A stretch of 64,000 nt of DNA from Loxodes magnus (lineage: Eukaryota; Ciliophora; Karyorelictea; Loxodida; Loxodidae): NCBI GenBank assembly GCA_946699065.1, contig CAMPDV010000114.1, positions 124,001-188,000 on the forward strand, given 5' to 3'. The notes beneath the pieces are model-generated. The model made no database searches. It had not been told where the DNA came from and saw only the letters and a program-made list of their open reading frames with translations. Within the stretch, counting starts at the first letter, position 1. The number at the start of each line of letters is the position of its first letter. The translations under genes and the position numbers were made by a program. This document shows positions 11,956 to 24,100 of this stretch, one piece after another.

Positions 11956-13047
11956 TCATAAAATCAACTCTTTTTCTACCGGTTCAAAGTATTCCATATA
12001 CTCGTCTTTTGTTACTTCTTTCAGACTTGAATGCTTCCATTTTGGCTTTTTATCTTTGTCCACAAGAAAAGCTCTAACACCTTCAAAGAAATCGGCTCCT
12101 TTCATGAAATGCTAGGACATTCTATATTCCATTGAGAAAGCGTCTTTTAAAGGTAATTATTTTCCTCTCGAAAGCTACTCAAAAACTACTTTTAGGGAAA
12201 GAGGACTGACTGTATTAAGACTCTTGAGTGTTTGCTCGCACCAACTACAATTTTCTTACTTAGATTTAAGACTTTCAAATATTTCTTCAACACTTTTTGC
12301 GTTTTCAAAATGCTCTTTAATTTTTTCTATAAACTTATATGGTTTATCTATCTTCTAACAAAATTTGGATATTTTATCTGAGTACTTCTATCTGTTACTA
12401 AATTCATTAGTTTCGTTGTGAACTATTACTTCTAATAAATTTAATTTCTCTTAGTCTACATAGCAATTAGCTAGTCCCAATCTTACAAGATCTTCTCCTT
12501 GTATTCTTGCTCCTGTTAAGCCCATGAAAAGTCCAATTCCATTAGGTAGTTTACTAAGGAAATAGCTACCACCAACATCAGGGAAGAATCCTATTGCAGT
12601 TTCTGGCATTGCCAGCACACTGTTCTACGTTGCTACGATGTGCGAAGAATTCATTGAAATTCCACAGCCACCTCCCATTACAATTCCGTTCCAGATAGAG
12701 ACTTAAATAGGATTCATTATAGCCAAGGCATAATCAAGTTAATATTCAAACCAGAAGAAATCAGAAAGAATATTATTATTTTTTCCAGTGATTTTAGCAT
12801 CATAAAGAGAGCGAATATCACCACCCGCACAAAATGCCTTATCACCTATGCCACGTACTGTGACCACTCTAATATCAGAGTTATTCCACTTCTGCAATTC
12901 TGGTAGTCACATTTGTATCATATCAAGATTAAGTGCGTTCAACGCCTTAGGTCTATTTAATACAACTTCTACACTCTTATTCTTATGAGTAATTAGCACT
13001 GGTAAATCTTTAGAGCTCATTAGGCGTATGAACTTGCGTATCATCAT
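11956..13047 (-). CDS. HIBCH: 3-hydroxyisobutyryl-CoA hydrolase, mitochondrial
   Basis: A 363-aa intronless product, about the usual HIBCH length. HIBCH hydrolyses 3-hydroxyisobutyryl-CoA in mitochondrial valine catabolism and belongs to the crotonase superfamily. Visible hallmarks in order: [15 protein letters not shown]; the CoA-binding oxyanion segment [26 protein letters not shown]; the catalytic [20 protein letters not shown] block typical of [22 protein letters not shown]; and the HIBCH-specific C-terminal part [19 protein letters not shown]. The N-terminus [12 protein letters not shown] is short, basic and plausibly mitochondrial-targeting; Met2 and Met10 are alternative starts. One Trp is TGA, several Gln are TAA/TAG, and the stop is TGA. 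This gene anchors the genetic-code reading. Confidence 0.96.
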
Positions 13048-14231
13048 TTTTAATACTGCAAAAAGTAATTAATTTTTAACTAAATCATAACTAATAATTA
13101 AAAATATCTTAATTATACTTTCCACTATTCTTTTTAAATATCTTCTTACTCATTTCTTTGTTCTTCCTCTCTTAATATAACTTCGTCAAATTATATCCAT
13201 TTTATAGATACTATTTAGAAGCCTTATATTCTTAGAATGCTCTTTTAAAGAAGCTTGAAGATAAGAACTGATTATATACTTCAAACATGTATATACAAGA
13301 GAATCCTTTTTATTAATATAAAATTTAGAAATTTTCTGATGCATTATCAATAAAATAATATTGAGAATTTCTCTTTAAATTAGTAGATATAAAGCCATTT
13401 ATTTCATTTGGTACTATAAGTTTATTTATCTCTTATAAATTCCTTTGACAGCACAAATTAAATAAATGATATTTTATAATTAAATGTTTTAGATGCTAAA
13501 TATTATTTCTATAATAAGTTCATTAGAGAGTAATTAAATATGATATTATAGTACTTGATCTTATATTTATAAATAGCTTACTAATGTAGATAGAAAAGCT
13601 TTATTTAACCAGTATATTAATTTGTTTCTATTTATCATTTTTTATATCTAATTGTATTAGATTTAAAGTATTTAATTTAGCTTCTTTAATGCTTCATATT
13701 GTATGGGATTATAATTTTTTAAAGATAGTTATTTACTAAAACAATGACTTAGATATAACTAGCAGCTTATTAATTGTAATACACCATTAAAGATAAGTTT
13801 CTTCTAATGCATTTATTATCCCAACCATATTTTTATATTTACTGTAAACTATTTTTATCCCTAAATTGTGACACTTTTAACTAATTAAGTTTTATTTCTA
13901 CTTTATTTTTCAACCAATATTATAACTATATTCAGATAGTAGGAATTACTATAATTATTAGCTAAAAGTAAGCAAAACTAGAAAGAAGCAATGGTTTAGA
14001 TAATTTACCTCTATATAGATAAATTAAACTTTTATTAAGTGATCAATATTAGAGATAGTTACTCATAATTAAGGTGATTAGGAAGGTTTTAATTTATCTT
14101 AATACCTTTATATCTTTATAATACTATTTTCTGTAAGAAGATATAAATCATAAGTAAAAAGCAATAAGCTTTATCTAGATCATAATAATAATAATAATAA
14201 TATACTTAAAGTTAGTAGAGTTTTGCATTCT
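13048..14231. other. intergenic, no gene recognised
   Basis: AT-rich spacer containing an ATA trinucleotide run (see separate entry). I found no coding composition before the hairpin cluster at its right end. Confidence 0.5.
14182..14202. repeat. (ATA)7 microsatellite
   Basis: A perfect ATA trinucleotide tract of seven units lies in the spacer just left of the hairpin cluster. Confidence 0.9.
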
Positions 14232-14332
14232 CTGGAATTGCAACCAGTTCCTGCGGACAGTTTTTTTAACGTGGGTGTGATCCACGACCTTTTTATTAAG
14301 TGGAAGGTTACCACTGTAACCGTTCAAGTGGT
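14232..14332. ncRNA. candidate structured RNA: three perfect hairpins
   Basis: A GC-rich island in an AT-rich spacer. It contains CTGG(aattgcaa)CCAG at 14232-14247, CGTGG(gtgtgat)CCACG at 14270-14286 and GGTTAC(cact)GTAACC at 14306-14321. An alternative pairing is ACCACT with AGTGGT. The middle hairpin has anticodon-arm geometry (5 bp, 7-nt loop, T at the second loop position) on either strand. However, no D-arm or T-arm lies at tRNA spacing, so it is not a normal tRNA. A T7 run lies between the first two hairpins. The strand and class of RNA are unknown, and the right end overlaps the 3' end of the neighbouring minus-strand gene. Confidence 0.35.
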
Positions 14333-15014
14333 CTTCAAAAAGCTTTTATTTGTAGATCCCTGTTGGAGTTATTCATAGTTTATTGAGTTGTCTCCATGTT
14401 CTTTTCTGCTCTTATTCGTTTGTTTTCTTTCATTATCAACAGTTTTTTAAAATATGTTGATTTGATTTGCAACATCAACAAAGTTTGCATTATTGTCTTT
14501 ATTTCGTTCTTTTTTATGATAATTTATTTTCTATATTTTCTAATCTTTTAATGAAACTTGTAGCAATCATTTCTTTTTCTGGATTCAATTCTGTTTTTAA
14601 TTCTATTGGTATTTTTTCTATTTCCATTTTTGTGTCGTATTTAAAATTTTATTATGATTAAGTTCAGAGTTATTCTTCCGTTATTAATTTGCTACAAATA
14701 AGTTATCTTCTAAGTATTAGTAATTCGTTGTTCTAATCTTCTATGTTACTCATTAGTTCCCGTATTTTTTCGCCTAAGTTGTAAGTTGTTTCTTCATAAT
14801 TTGAGATTACTTTTTACATTTGGTTTAATTAAATTTAAAGTTTTTGATTAGTTTCGTTTTTAGGTTAACTTATCTCTATTTATCCTACCATAACTTTACC
14901 TTCTGAAGAAGAGCTTGACTCCTCCTATTGTTATTATTTTTTCTAAATTTCTTTTTCCGCTTTTCTCTTTAGGTTTCTAAGTTAATTTTTTGAGAGTCTA
15001 AGAGATTAATCCAT
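14324..15014 (-). CDS. Ser/Gln/Asn-rich hypothetical protein
   Basis: Roughly 225 aa. It starts MDQSLRLSKNQLRNLKRKAE, a basic helical segment, followed by a Gln tract, a five-Ser run (QEESSSSSEGKVMVG), a coiled-coil-like middle (MQKVISNYEETTYNLGEKI, then IEDQNNELLILRRQL) and a hydrophilic Asn/Lys/Gln tail ending STNKSFLKTT-TGA. The N-terminal and C-terminal parts are in frames offset by one base near 14521-14560. The only GT-AG candidate there is 13 nt long, so either the intron is unusually short or a one-base frameshift is present. If the first frame is instead kept, it runs through the hairpin cluster into the ATA repeat, which looks less natural. No family was recognised. Confidence 0.6.
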
Positions 15015-16061
15015 TTTTTTTATCTAGATAATAATTAGGATAAATATTTAATATAATAGAAATAATCTTTAATTAAGATTCTTGTAGCTGTTTAAGTAAT
15101 AAAATAAACCTAAATAAAAATGTTATTTAGATCATATTAAATTAAATAGAGGATTAATTAATTTCTCTTGTAACTAAATAAACTAATATTGCTTTCTAAT
15201 ATTAGACTGTTTTGTGTTTAATCTATTAAAATTTATTAATGGAAGCTGCTTAATTAAAAATAATACTTATTAAGGAAAGTTAGAATTATAGAATAAAGAA
15301 ATCATAGATAGCTGTATTGTAAGTATTTGATTATTTAAAAATAATTATTATTTGCTCATATTATGAAATATAGTGTATGTAGCATAGAAACAATAGTTAA
15401 TAATTATAAGAGAGCTAGCTTTCCTCACTTAATTATATTATATTATCTATATATAACGAGACTTTATGCTATTTTATTGAAATACATTAAAAAGGTTAAG
15501 TATTTAGTAATTTAAAATATCTGCTATTTTACGCCTGCTAAATAAGTTAATTCCAAATAAGGCAAGAAAATAAGCTGAACTCTTCATAAATTATAAAAGT
15601 AGGAGTTTAATATATTGATGATTATATGCAGATATACTGATAATAATTAAGCTAGTAACTTAATAAAGTGAGGTGCTATTACTAGAAAATGATATAACCA
15701 CCACATTAAAATAAATAAATAGATTATAATTATTTATACAGCATTACAAAAAAGAAACGGAAGAAATGAATAAAGTAATTATATCTTAGCATTATTATAT
15801 TTTCGTAGATTTACATAATCTTTTCTTATCTACTTTGATTATATACTTTTATAAATCTATATGATAATCTTCACTACAAAACAACTAGTAAACTTACTTT
15901 TAATTATAAAAATATAAAAGTATTAGAAGCTAATAAACTGAAGAAATTACCTTCAACTTAAAATTTTAAAGAGATTGAGAAGAAATTAAGACTTAATATT
16001 GAAATAATAAAAGAATAGTATAAAAGAATAAGCAAAATTCCTTAAAAATATAAAAGGAAAA
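15015..16061. other. intergenic, no gene recognised
   Basis: About 1 kb of AT-rich spacer between two minus-strand genes. I see nothing to annotate. Confidence 0.5.
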
Positions 16062-17138
16062 TCAAACTAAGTCTTTTTCGAAAGAAATTTCGTGCTTTTC
16101 TTCCTATTCTTCATTTATATTTTCAATACTTGATACTTCTCCTATTTACAACAATTGTTAATCAAATTACTTAGACATTGTTGGTACATATGAAGTATAT
16201 TTTTCTTTTATTTTCTTATCTTTTAAATGAACAAAATCAGGACTTTGAGACTCAATTCTCTAAATTTTTTAAGATTCACCCTATTACTAACTTGAAGAAA
16301 ATTCCTCAAGTACTTCTTTTTCAGATGCTTTAATTCTATTCTATGTTTAAAATTACTATTCATTTGAAAAACTAAACACTTAAAAATCTACTAATTCTTA
16401 ATTATTTTTCTTTAAGTTTGTGCCGAAAGTCATTACTCTTTATAATTAGACATCAGGAATATCATCCTATTTTAATTATTGTTGATTCTTAATTCTTAAA
16501 TCTTCTTGCTATTTTTATGGGAAAAGAGGAGTATTTTAAAACATTTCTTCTTTAGAAGGAGGTATAAAAGGTTAGTTAGTATCAACTTTCTATTAAAAGC
16601 TTTATCTATCCACCTAGTTTTTCATGCTATTTGGCTCACTCTCTGTCATTCTGATATTAATTTATTGATTTTCCTTCTGATATTGTTCAAGTTGCATACT
16701 ATCTTTGATTTATATTTGCTTCATATCATATTTTTATTAACTGTCAACAAGAGGAGCTTCGTTTGACAAGGATATTAAATCAAAGGCTAGTTTAATTTTG
16801 AGAATGGTATTTAGTAGGCTAAGAATAATTACTACTGTGAATATTCCATCTGAATAAGTAGAACTTCATTTCCCACTAGCAATACTGATTAAGATTCAAA
16901 ATCCATCAACTAATACTAGAAAGACAGTTAAGTAATATACTACTCTTACCATTCTAAGTAGCTTATTAACTTGAGACTACTGATAACGATATAAAATTAG
17001 CAAACTCACCAGAATAAAGGGAAAATTAGCATCTGCTTTGAGGAGAGACGTAATATAGCTTGTAATCTAGATATAAAATCTTACTATTAGAGCAGTGAGC
17101 AAGTACATGATCTCTTTGTATGTGGCTCTAAATGACAT
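16062..17138 (-). CDS. membrane protein with long disordered cytosolic tail
   Basis: A 358-aa intronless product ending at TGA. Residues 1-130 hold about four hydrophobic segments (IMYLLTALIVRFYIQITSYI, FPFILVSLLILY, YYLTVFLVLVDGFWILISIA and GIFTVVIILSLLNTILKI). The remaining 220 residues are hydrophilic, Gln/Ser/Glu/Lys-rich and without obvious domains, with several TAA/TAG-encoded Gln pairs and acidic patches near the end (ENINEEQEEKHEISFEKDLV). The four-helix bundle plus tail recalls tetraspan adaptors, but no signature residues identify a family. The internal TGA codons fall at Trp positions inside or next to membrane helices (DGFWILI and GKWSS). Confidence 0.78.
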
Positions 17139-20084
17139 GCTTTTAATTTCTAAATGAAAGAAAGAAATTCGTTTAATTAAATGCCAAAATATTATTTATT
17201 TATATTTAATAATAGCTTAAATTATTTCCTATAGATCATTTAATCCACAACCTTTAACTTACTCTTGTAGATTTCTTTTATTAGTATCTCCTTTATATCT
17301 ATATTCCCTAACATTCTATCTTATATTATATAAAAGTTATTTAAAACCCCAATTACTATACTATTCTATATTACAACTCTTTTTATATAAGGTGGAATGT
17401 ACAATCATATAAGTATTAAATAGCATAGCATTATGTCTAAATTTTTCCAAAAGAGACTCATTAAAGTTATAAACAAATAATATTTTAAATTAGTAATGCA
17501 GCTTTAAAAGATTAAAGCCCTAAGGAGTTTAATGACTGTAGATAATATTATTATATGGCATATAAAATTTAAGCTAATATTAATAAAGTAAGCATTCAAA
17601 GATAAAAACTTGGTAGTATCAGATTATAATATCTTTAAAATGCTTATATCTAACTATTTATTACTTCAATTGATAAAATATGCTAAATACAACATTTTTA
17701 TGTTTAAATTAGTTTTGTATTAAGGCAAAAATAAGTACTTGTTATCAGTTTGCTAACTTAATTATTATTAAATTGGATTGTTGAAGGTAGAAATGCTTAG
17801 ATTTTAGGTAATTTATACTAAATTTAATAAATATATTTAGGAACAATCTAGATAATATGCTATGTATTAATAATACGAGCACATGTATAGTTACATTCAA
17901 CAAGCAGATTTTATCCTTTTTAATACTTATTCATCTAATTAAGTAAATAGGAAAGTATTGATAATGCTTACAAATATTAAAATGAAGATAGCGATAACTA
18001 GTTTATATTATCTTTATATCAGTATAAAATCTTCAGTAAGAGTGGTTGCCTATTTAAGACTTTAAGATTTTGCTTTATCTTAATTTACTTAGAAGCGTAA
18101 TAAGCAAAAACTAGTCTAGATTATTAATTATAATAGCATTTTAAATGAAAAGGCTTATTATATAAATATATAATATTCTATCATTAATTTAATTAAAAAT
18201 TGATAATATTAATTATGTTCATTTTAAAATTGGTTATGCTAGGAAATATTAAACTCTTATATAAGGTAAGCGAAAATAGAGATATATTTTAATAAATGCA
18301 ATAAGTATTATTTTAGTGTTAATGCTAATTAAATATAAAACAGCCTGTAAGATAATTATTAAGTGTAAATACATTATTTCTGCCTTTTAGCAGAGAATGT
18401 CTTTGATAATAATAATTGAATATGCTAAGCAAGCATTATATAGCAATCTAAGTTTTATTTATCAAATTTAAGTAAATTAATAAATAATTCAGCAAATTTA
18501 AAGAAGCATTGGACAAATACTTGCATTGCGATTTGTTATAATAAAGCTAAAATATAAAAGTAGATATAACAGAAACTTTATTAAAGAAAAAAGAAGAAAG
18601 TGGTTTGACATGAATTTTAGTTTCTTTAAGTCATTATAAAATTTATAATAAACTACTCAATATCTAATATATGAATAGAGATTAAAGCGTTTATAAATCC
18701 TTTAATGAAAGAAATTTTCTATCCAAAAGTTAAGAATTAAGAGTAAATTAAAAATTTGTAAATGAGATATAAAATTTAGCTTAAATCTTTGAAGGAAATA
18801 ATAATAATATAGATTGAAAATAGCACAGCTTTATAAAAAGATTCTAGATTTTAAGTTATTAAATTTAAATTTATTGATAAACTGAGCAAAATTAAGCCTA
18901 TTAAGCATTCAATAGTATATCAAACTATAGCCTTAAATAATAAATATTTCTCTTAAGATTTAATGATTCTCAGTATTTAATGCTTTAATCTATAATATCA
19001 CTTTATTAATAGGCTTATTTAAAAATAAATAAAACCTAGATTAACAAGATAAAAATTATTAAAATATTCAGATTATCTTGCTTAATAAAAATTACCTTTA
19101 AATTAAAGCTAAGAAAATAAAAAATTAATACTTATAAATTTAATAAGCCAGCAAATAAATTCAATAATACAAAATTAATTTTAATATTTGCACAGCTTTA
19201 AAATAATAAGAATAAACAGCTAAAAAATTATGTCTGCTAGTAAAACATAATATTGAATAAAAATAAATCCTTAGAATAAATCTAAAGAAAGTAAATAATA
19301 GAGGATTTAAATTTAAATTGCTTATTTAATTAATAATATTCTTTCAACCTTTTTTACTTTTTAAAATATTATTTTAAATCTAAATTAATAGCTACATTAT
19401 AAACATTTATTCGAAATTTGATATATTCTTTTTTAATTTTTGAAATTTATCAATTATTATTCCTTAGATTTTACATTTATTTCATTGATCTTTCAGTTAA
19501 ATAATATTTCTTTATAATATTTATAGTAATTCTATAAAACAAAGCTCATATTATAAATTAAACCTCCTTATGCTATTTTTGTTTAGTCTATTATGAAGCA
19601 AAATAAATGAATATATTTTATAATAGTTGTGTAAGTGATTTCTGCTTGATTTTTATTCATAGCTATTATGCCTTTTTTGATAATAATTTAATCTTAGTGC
19701 TTTAGTATAAGCATATGATAATATCTGTTAGAGTAAAATATTAGTGATTCCTAGAAATGCTAATTGAAAGATTTAATAAAAGCTCATTTGATTATAATGA
19801 CTAGTTTATCTTTAGTATTATAAATAGCTAATTATCTTATTATGCTCTAATTTTCTAGTCATCTTAGATACTCATTTACTAAGATTAAAACAGGATATAA
19901 ATTTAAACCTACTTTCATTATACTTCTATCATTACTTAAGATTTTAGTCTTATTCTATAAAAAGAAGCAAGGGTGTAGTTGGGTAATAGAGGTAGAGATA
20001 AAAGTATGAAAGTAGGGCATTTAATTTATTTATGTAACTTAATTGAAATCCATTTAGTTTTATTCTTATTTCAAGAAAACTAAA
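17139..20084. other. 2.9 kb intergenic region
   Basis: AT-rich spacer between divergently transcribed genes. One plus-strand frame (17433-18203) lacks TGA for 256 codons, but its composition matches the surrounding DNA and such runs are expected by chance when TAA/TAG do not stop. I do not call a gene. Confidence 0.5.
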
Positions 20085-20804
20085 ATGTCAAATGAAAAAA
20101 CACATCTGATGAGCTATGGAAACTATATAGTGTCACCACGTTTAAATTTCGTAAAGCCAGATTTCACCGCTTAAAAACCTGATATCCCAAGGATAAAAGA
20201 ATAGGAGTTGATTGATTCTTAAACGCTGAAATTCTATTAGACTATGCCTTTGTAGAGAACTATGGCAGTTGAGAATCCAATAGAGCCTTTAAGAGTCTAT
20301 GAAATTAAAGAAAAGCCAAATTCACTTGATTACGCGAACAAAACTTAGAGGAATATTTTTCACAAAGTTAAAAATGGGGAAAATACAGGTCAGAAATGGT
20401 ATGAAAAAAACTTAAGTTCAAGAGATTTGATAGAAAATGTAGGTTAAATTCGAAGTGAAGTGAAAAAGATATATTTGAACAAAAATTCCTTTAATTATAT
20501 ATTCCCTACTTATGTTATGGATTTTTCAGGCATTCCTAAAGAGCAGCTGAAAGAAACTCCAAGTCGTAAAAGTCGTCTTCCTTTAAACGTAGCACATATG
20601 ACAGTAAGTCCTTTAAGTGCTTTTAAAAACACGATAAGAAAAAATACATAATATAAAACGAGCTGCTAAAAGCAAGATTTCTTTCCAGATTATCATCCTG
20701 AGTTCATCCCAACTGGCAAAAATTATTTTAGATAGAGGACGAAAGATACCGAGTATAGAGAGGCTATGTGCATTGCCAAACAATTTATCAAAAGCAAAAA
20801 ATGA
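20085..20804 (+). CDS. hypothetical protein, possibly cilium/cytoskeleton-associated
   Basis: A 239-aa intronless product (MSNEKTHLMSYGNYIVSPRL...QFIKSKK), ending at TGA with in-frame TAA and TAG read as Gln. It is hydrophilic with many Pro-flanked short motifs (FVKPDFTAQKPDIPRIKEQE, FPTYVMDFSGIPKEQLKE, SRLPLNVAHMTVSPLSAF and FFPDYHPEFIPTGKNYFRQR). This dispersed-motif layout is typical of axoneme inner proteins and other filament-lining proteins, so a ciliary role is a reasonable guess; I recognise no named family. A conventional ORF sees only a 63-aa fragment of the middle. Confidence 0.8.
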
Positions 20805-21493
20805 CAATTTAATTATTACCTCCAAATATATCACTTTATATCATCTTACAAATAGTTCTTTCCTCTTTACGTTTCTCATTATACAAAGTCCTATTTTTAA
20901 ATTAACTTCTATCATTATTAAATCCAGATAGAGAATTCATATCACATTAGTTTTAATAAGAAAAGTTATTACTTTATTTGATTATTAGATTAAAGTATAA
21001 TTCTTTAAGTAAGAATATTAAAAGACAAAGTAGGTTACATTTTTCCATTATTTCATTTAATAAAGCTTAACTATTATTATTTTTGGTTAATAATCTAGAT
21101 TATTTTAAAATATTCATTGCTATATTTAGAACTGCTTTTCGAGCTATTATAAGAAAGAATATGGTTGTTAATTTAAAATGAACTATAAGTAATAAAATAA
21201 TTTACCTTTTAGTACCATAACTAGAAATGCTCTTATCTGAATTATTTACTAAAATAGATAAAATTTTTAATAAATAGAAAAAGTTCAGAAAATCCTTTAA
21301 ATAGCTTTTATTTTGATGTTTCAGTAATTTATTGTTTCTTAGTTTATCATTAGAATTATGAATTTCAAGAGTATACTTACGATGTTAATTAATAAAACGA
21401 ACCAGAGAGAAGGCACTGATTAATTATTATTATAACTTGAGTTTGCTTTCTTTTATATGTGAATTAAAATATAACTAAAGAGTAGATATAACA
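20805..21493. other. intergenic, no gene recognised
   Basis: AT-rich spacer between convergent genes. Nothing supportable was seen. Confidence 0.5.
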
Positions 21494-23017
21494 TCATGAC
21501 ATTACTCTCTGAAAATGCTTTAAATCTTCATGAACTTCTTTTCTTTTCTTGTTATCTGGCTAAGTAACTTTTTATCTATCTTTTTCTTCTTTTAACATTT
21601 TTTCTTGAGCATATTGATTTTCTACTTCAATAGCATCATTTAGTGTTTTATATTGATCTTAATCATAAATATCATTGTAAAATTTGTCTAGATCAAATTA
21701 ACAAGATTTTTTTTCCAATAGTTCAGTAAATGTTTATAACTTCTTAAATTGCTTATTTTATAACTAAGAAAAACTTTATAGCAAGTTAGATCCTTTTTCC
21801 TAGGTCATTATTGAGAGACTCTTAACTAAATATAAAGGAGTTCGAGGCTTTGAATTAGTATTTTTCGGCGAGCTAAGAAAGTCTGAAGTTTACTCAGATT
21901 TGAGTGGCAAAGAACCACTTTATAGCAAATTGCTTTTCTTCTTAGTTCGTTTAGTAGCATGAGAAGTAAAAGCCTTTCTCTATGTTAAAAAGACTTTGTC
22001 TAAGTTTTCTTTGAAATTCGTATTTTTTGGACTTAAACTCTTAGCTGTCTAGACTCTAAGCTACCCAGTCGTTTAAGGAAAAAAGTCTTTTAATTGACTT
22101 TTTATTTATTCTTAATGAAACTATTTCTATCCTTCTGTACAACTTGTATATAAAAGTCTGTTTCTGCTTTTCCGGATAAATTAATCAATTCTACTTCCCG
22201 ACATGGGTGTTTAACAAAAAACTGAAAGTGTTCCTCTCTTCATTTCTTGGATTAACTACTTTCTAAAAAGAGGACTAATATGTTTGCTATTGACAGAAAC
22301 AATTTATTCATCTTGTTAGGGAATGGAATGTTTCTTTTTAGCTACGGAAGTTTTTTGCTTCAGAGTCTAAGTAACTAACTCTTCTACAGTCAATTCTTTA
22401 CATTTGAGAGTTCCAAATTTTCTTTTATTTCTGCTGATTACATCCCTAAACTTTTGTACTTCCTATAGAGTACAAATTGGAACTTGCTATTTTTTTTTCT
22501 TGAAAGAGGTAGAACACATAAGAGAATTATAAGCTTCTATTATCTTAAGTAAATCTGGATTGTTTTAATATAGTAATGTTTAATTAAGTTTCATCTTCCC
22601 TTTTTAGTAGATGGAATTGTTCTTCCATAACTCGCTTTATTAAATGTTTTAAAGGGCTATTTTATTTTACTTTAGTGAGTGAACATTCTAAATAGTTTTT
22701 ATCTAATAATCATTTCACATATTGACAGCGTCTGTTTATTAAGCTTCGCAATCATTAATGATGCTATCGCATTTCATTAAGAGACTTTTTTTGCTATTAA
22801 TCATTTCTGTTTTCTTTTAAAAAAGCTTCTTTCATACCATTGAAATATTACTCTGCCCTTCTTTAGCTTCCCCTGGAATATAAGGATATTCTTTTTCCTA
22901 TTTAGTTAGAAAAGAAGAATCAGCAGACTTAAACTGGAATAGGCTTAGACGAGAATGAGTATTGGGTTAAAGATGATTATTTGATTATTCTTTGGACAAT
23001 TCTTAGAATACCTTCAT
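21494..23017 (-). CDS. basic helical hypothetical protein
   Basis: A 507-aa single-exon product starting MKVFQELSKEQSNNHLQ and ending HFQRVMS-TGA. The N-terminal 250 residues alternate short helices with basic patches (FQKKTEMINSKKSLLMKCDS and STSFKKKKQQVPICTLQEV). The middle is Ser/Lys/Pro-rich and disordered with repeated S-P-K-N-T-N elements (LSPKNTNFKEN and SSPKNTNSKPRTPLYL). The C-terminal 90 residues form a coiled-coil (DAIEVENQYAQEKMLKEEKD). No catalytic motif was seen. It could be a cytoskeletal or chromosome-associated structural protein. Its start codon lies only 12 bp from the start codon of the divergent plus-strand gene. Confidence 0.78.
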
Positions 23018-23029
23018 ATAATAAAAGTA
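23018..23029. promoter_or_regulatory. 12-bp divergent intergenic gap
   Basis: Only 12 bp separate the start codons of two head-to-head genes. Both core promoters must therefore overlap the opposite gene's coding region, or the 5' UTRs are essentially absent. Confidence 0.5.
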
Positions 23030-23476
23030 ATGAAATAAAAGGAAAAGTTCAAAACTTTAGATTTCTAGTAAAAGCAACTTTAATTATATAAAAAGACCAT
23101 TTCATCAGCACCCTTCAATGTAGACGAGTAGGAAATACAACATTTTGTTGGAAATCTGTAGAAAGACTACTTGTGAAATAAAACATATAATACGCTATAG
23201 AATGATAGGCTCTCTAGGTTAAAATATTACCCTTATTTGTATTTATCTGAAAAGAAATAAACTACTAAAAAGTAACCTAATAATTTCAATATTTTCGCTC
23301 TTACAGCTGAGCAGACTTGTGAAAAGACATAGGAATTCGCGGATAAAAAAAGCATAAAAACGAATACAATGAATGAGAAAAACTGAAAAAAAATGTAGGG
23401 GAAGGCATTTGATCATATCAAGAAAGGAAGTCTAGTAAATTTCCTAAAGGAAGACTTAGATAAACTAGATTCATGA
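23030..23476 (+). CDS. small hypothetical protein
   Basis: A 148-aa single-exon product. It starts MKQKEKFKTLDFQQKQLQLY, has two TGA-encoded Trp, and ends NFLKEDLDKLDS-TGA. It is hydrophilic, Lys/Gln/Asn/Glu-rich and helical with no membrane segment or recognised motif. The frame was chosen over two other open frames because its composition is protein-like throughout and it has a start and a TGA stop. It is divergent from the 507-aa gene. Confidence 0.68.
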
Positions 23477-24100
23477 TAAAACCAATTATAGTTGTTAGAA
23501 AAAGAACTGATGATTAGAATAATTGATTTTTAAATGAAGAATTCATAAAACAGTAATTACATATAATAAATATACAATTCTATCTAAAACCTTAGGAAAT
23601 AATTTTAATTTGTTTTAGAATAAAAAGGTTTAAGTTATAACATAAGTTTAATAAAACCATCCTAGCAATACAGATTAAATAAATATAACTGATATGAAGC
23701 ATTATAATACATTTCTAAGTTTTAAATTACCTAATTTATTGTCTCTATAGTTGCTTTTAATGATATATTAAATGATTTCTGCTTTATACTATAGTTAAAC
23801 TTTAAATGCAAATAATATTTCAAATTAAATCTTTTCTAAAGTTAATTTTTCAACTTATGAATGTATAAAATTACAATCTTCATGCTTTTGTTCTAAAGTA
23901 TGTAAATGTCTTTAGCCATAATTTAAAACTTAATTTAAATCTAAATTAGTAATTAAAAGCTTTATAAAGCCTAAATTAGCTTCTTATTTAATTAAAGGAT
24001 AGATTAAAGCTGGATAGATACTTATGCTTTTGATACAATCAACTATAGCTAATATTTTACTTTCGTATCTTAACATTAGAGAGTTATTTAATTATCTTTA
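23477..24100. other. intergenic, no gene recognised
   Basis: AT-rich spacer between convergent genes, with no coding signal. Confidence 0.5.

Noticed and set aside
14270-14286. tRNA (anticodon-arm-like 5-bp stem with 7-nt loop)
   Set aside because: No acceptor, D or T arms at correct spacing on either strand.
17433-18203. 256-codon TGA-free plus-strand frame
   Set aside because: With only TGA stopping, runs of this size are expected by chance in this much AT-rich DNA, and its composition equals the flanks.
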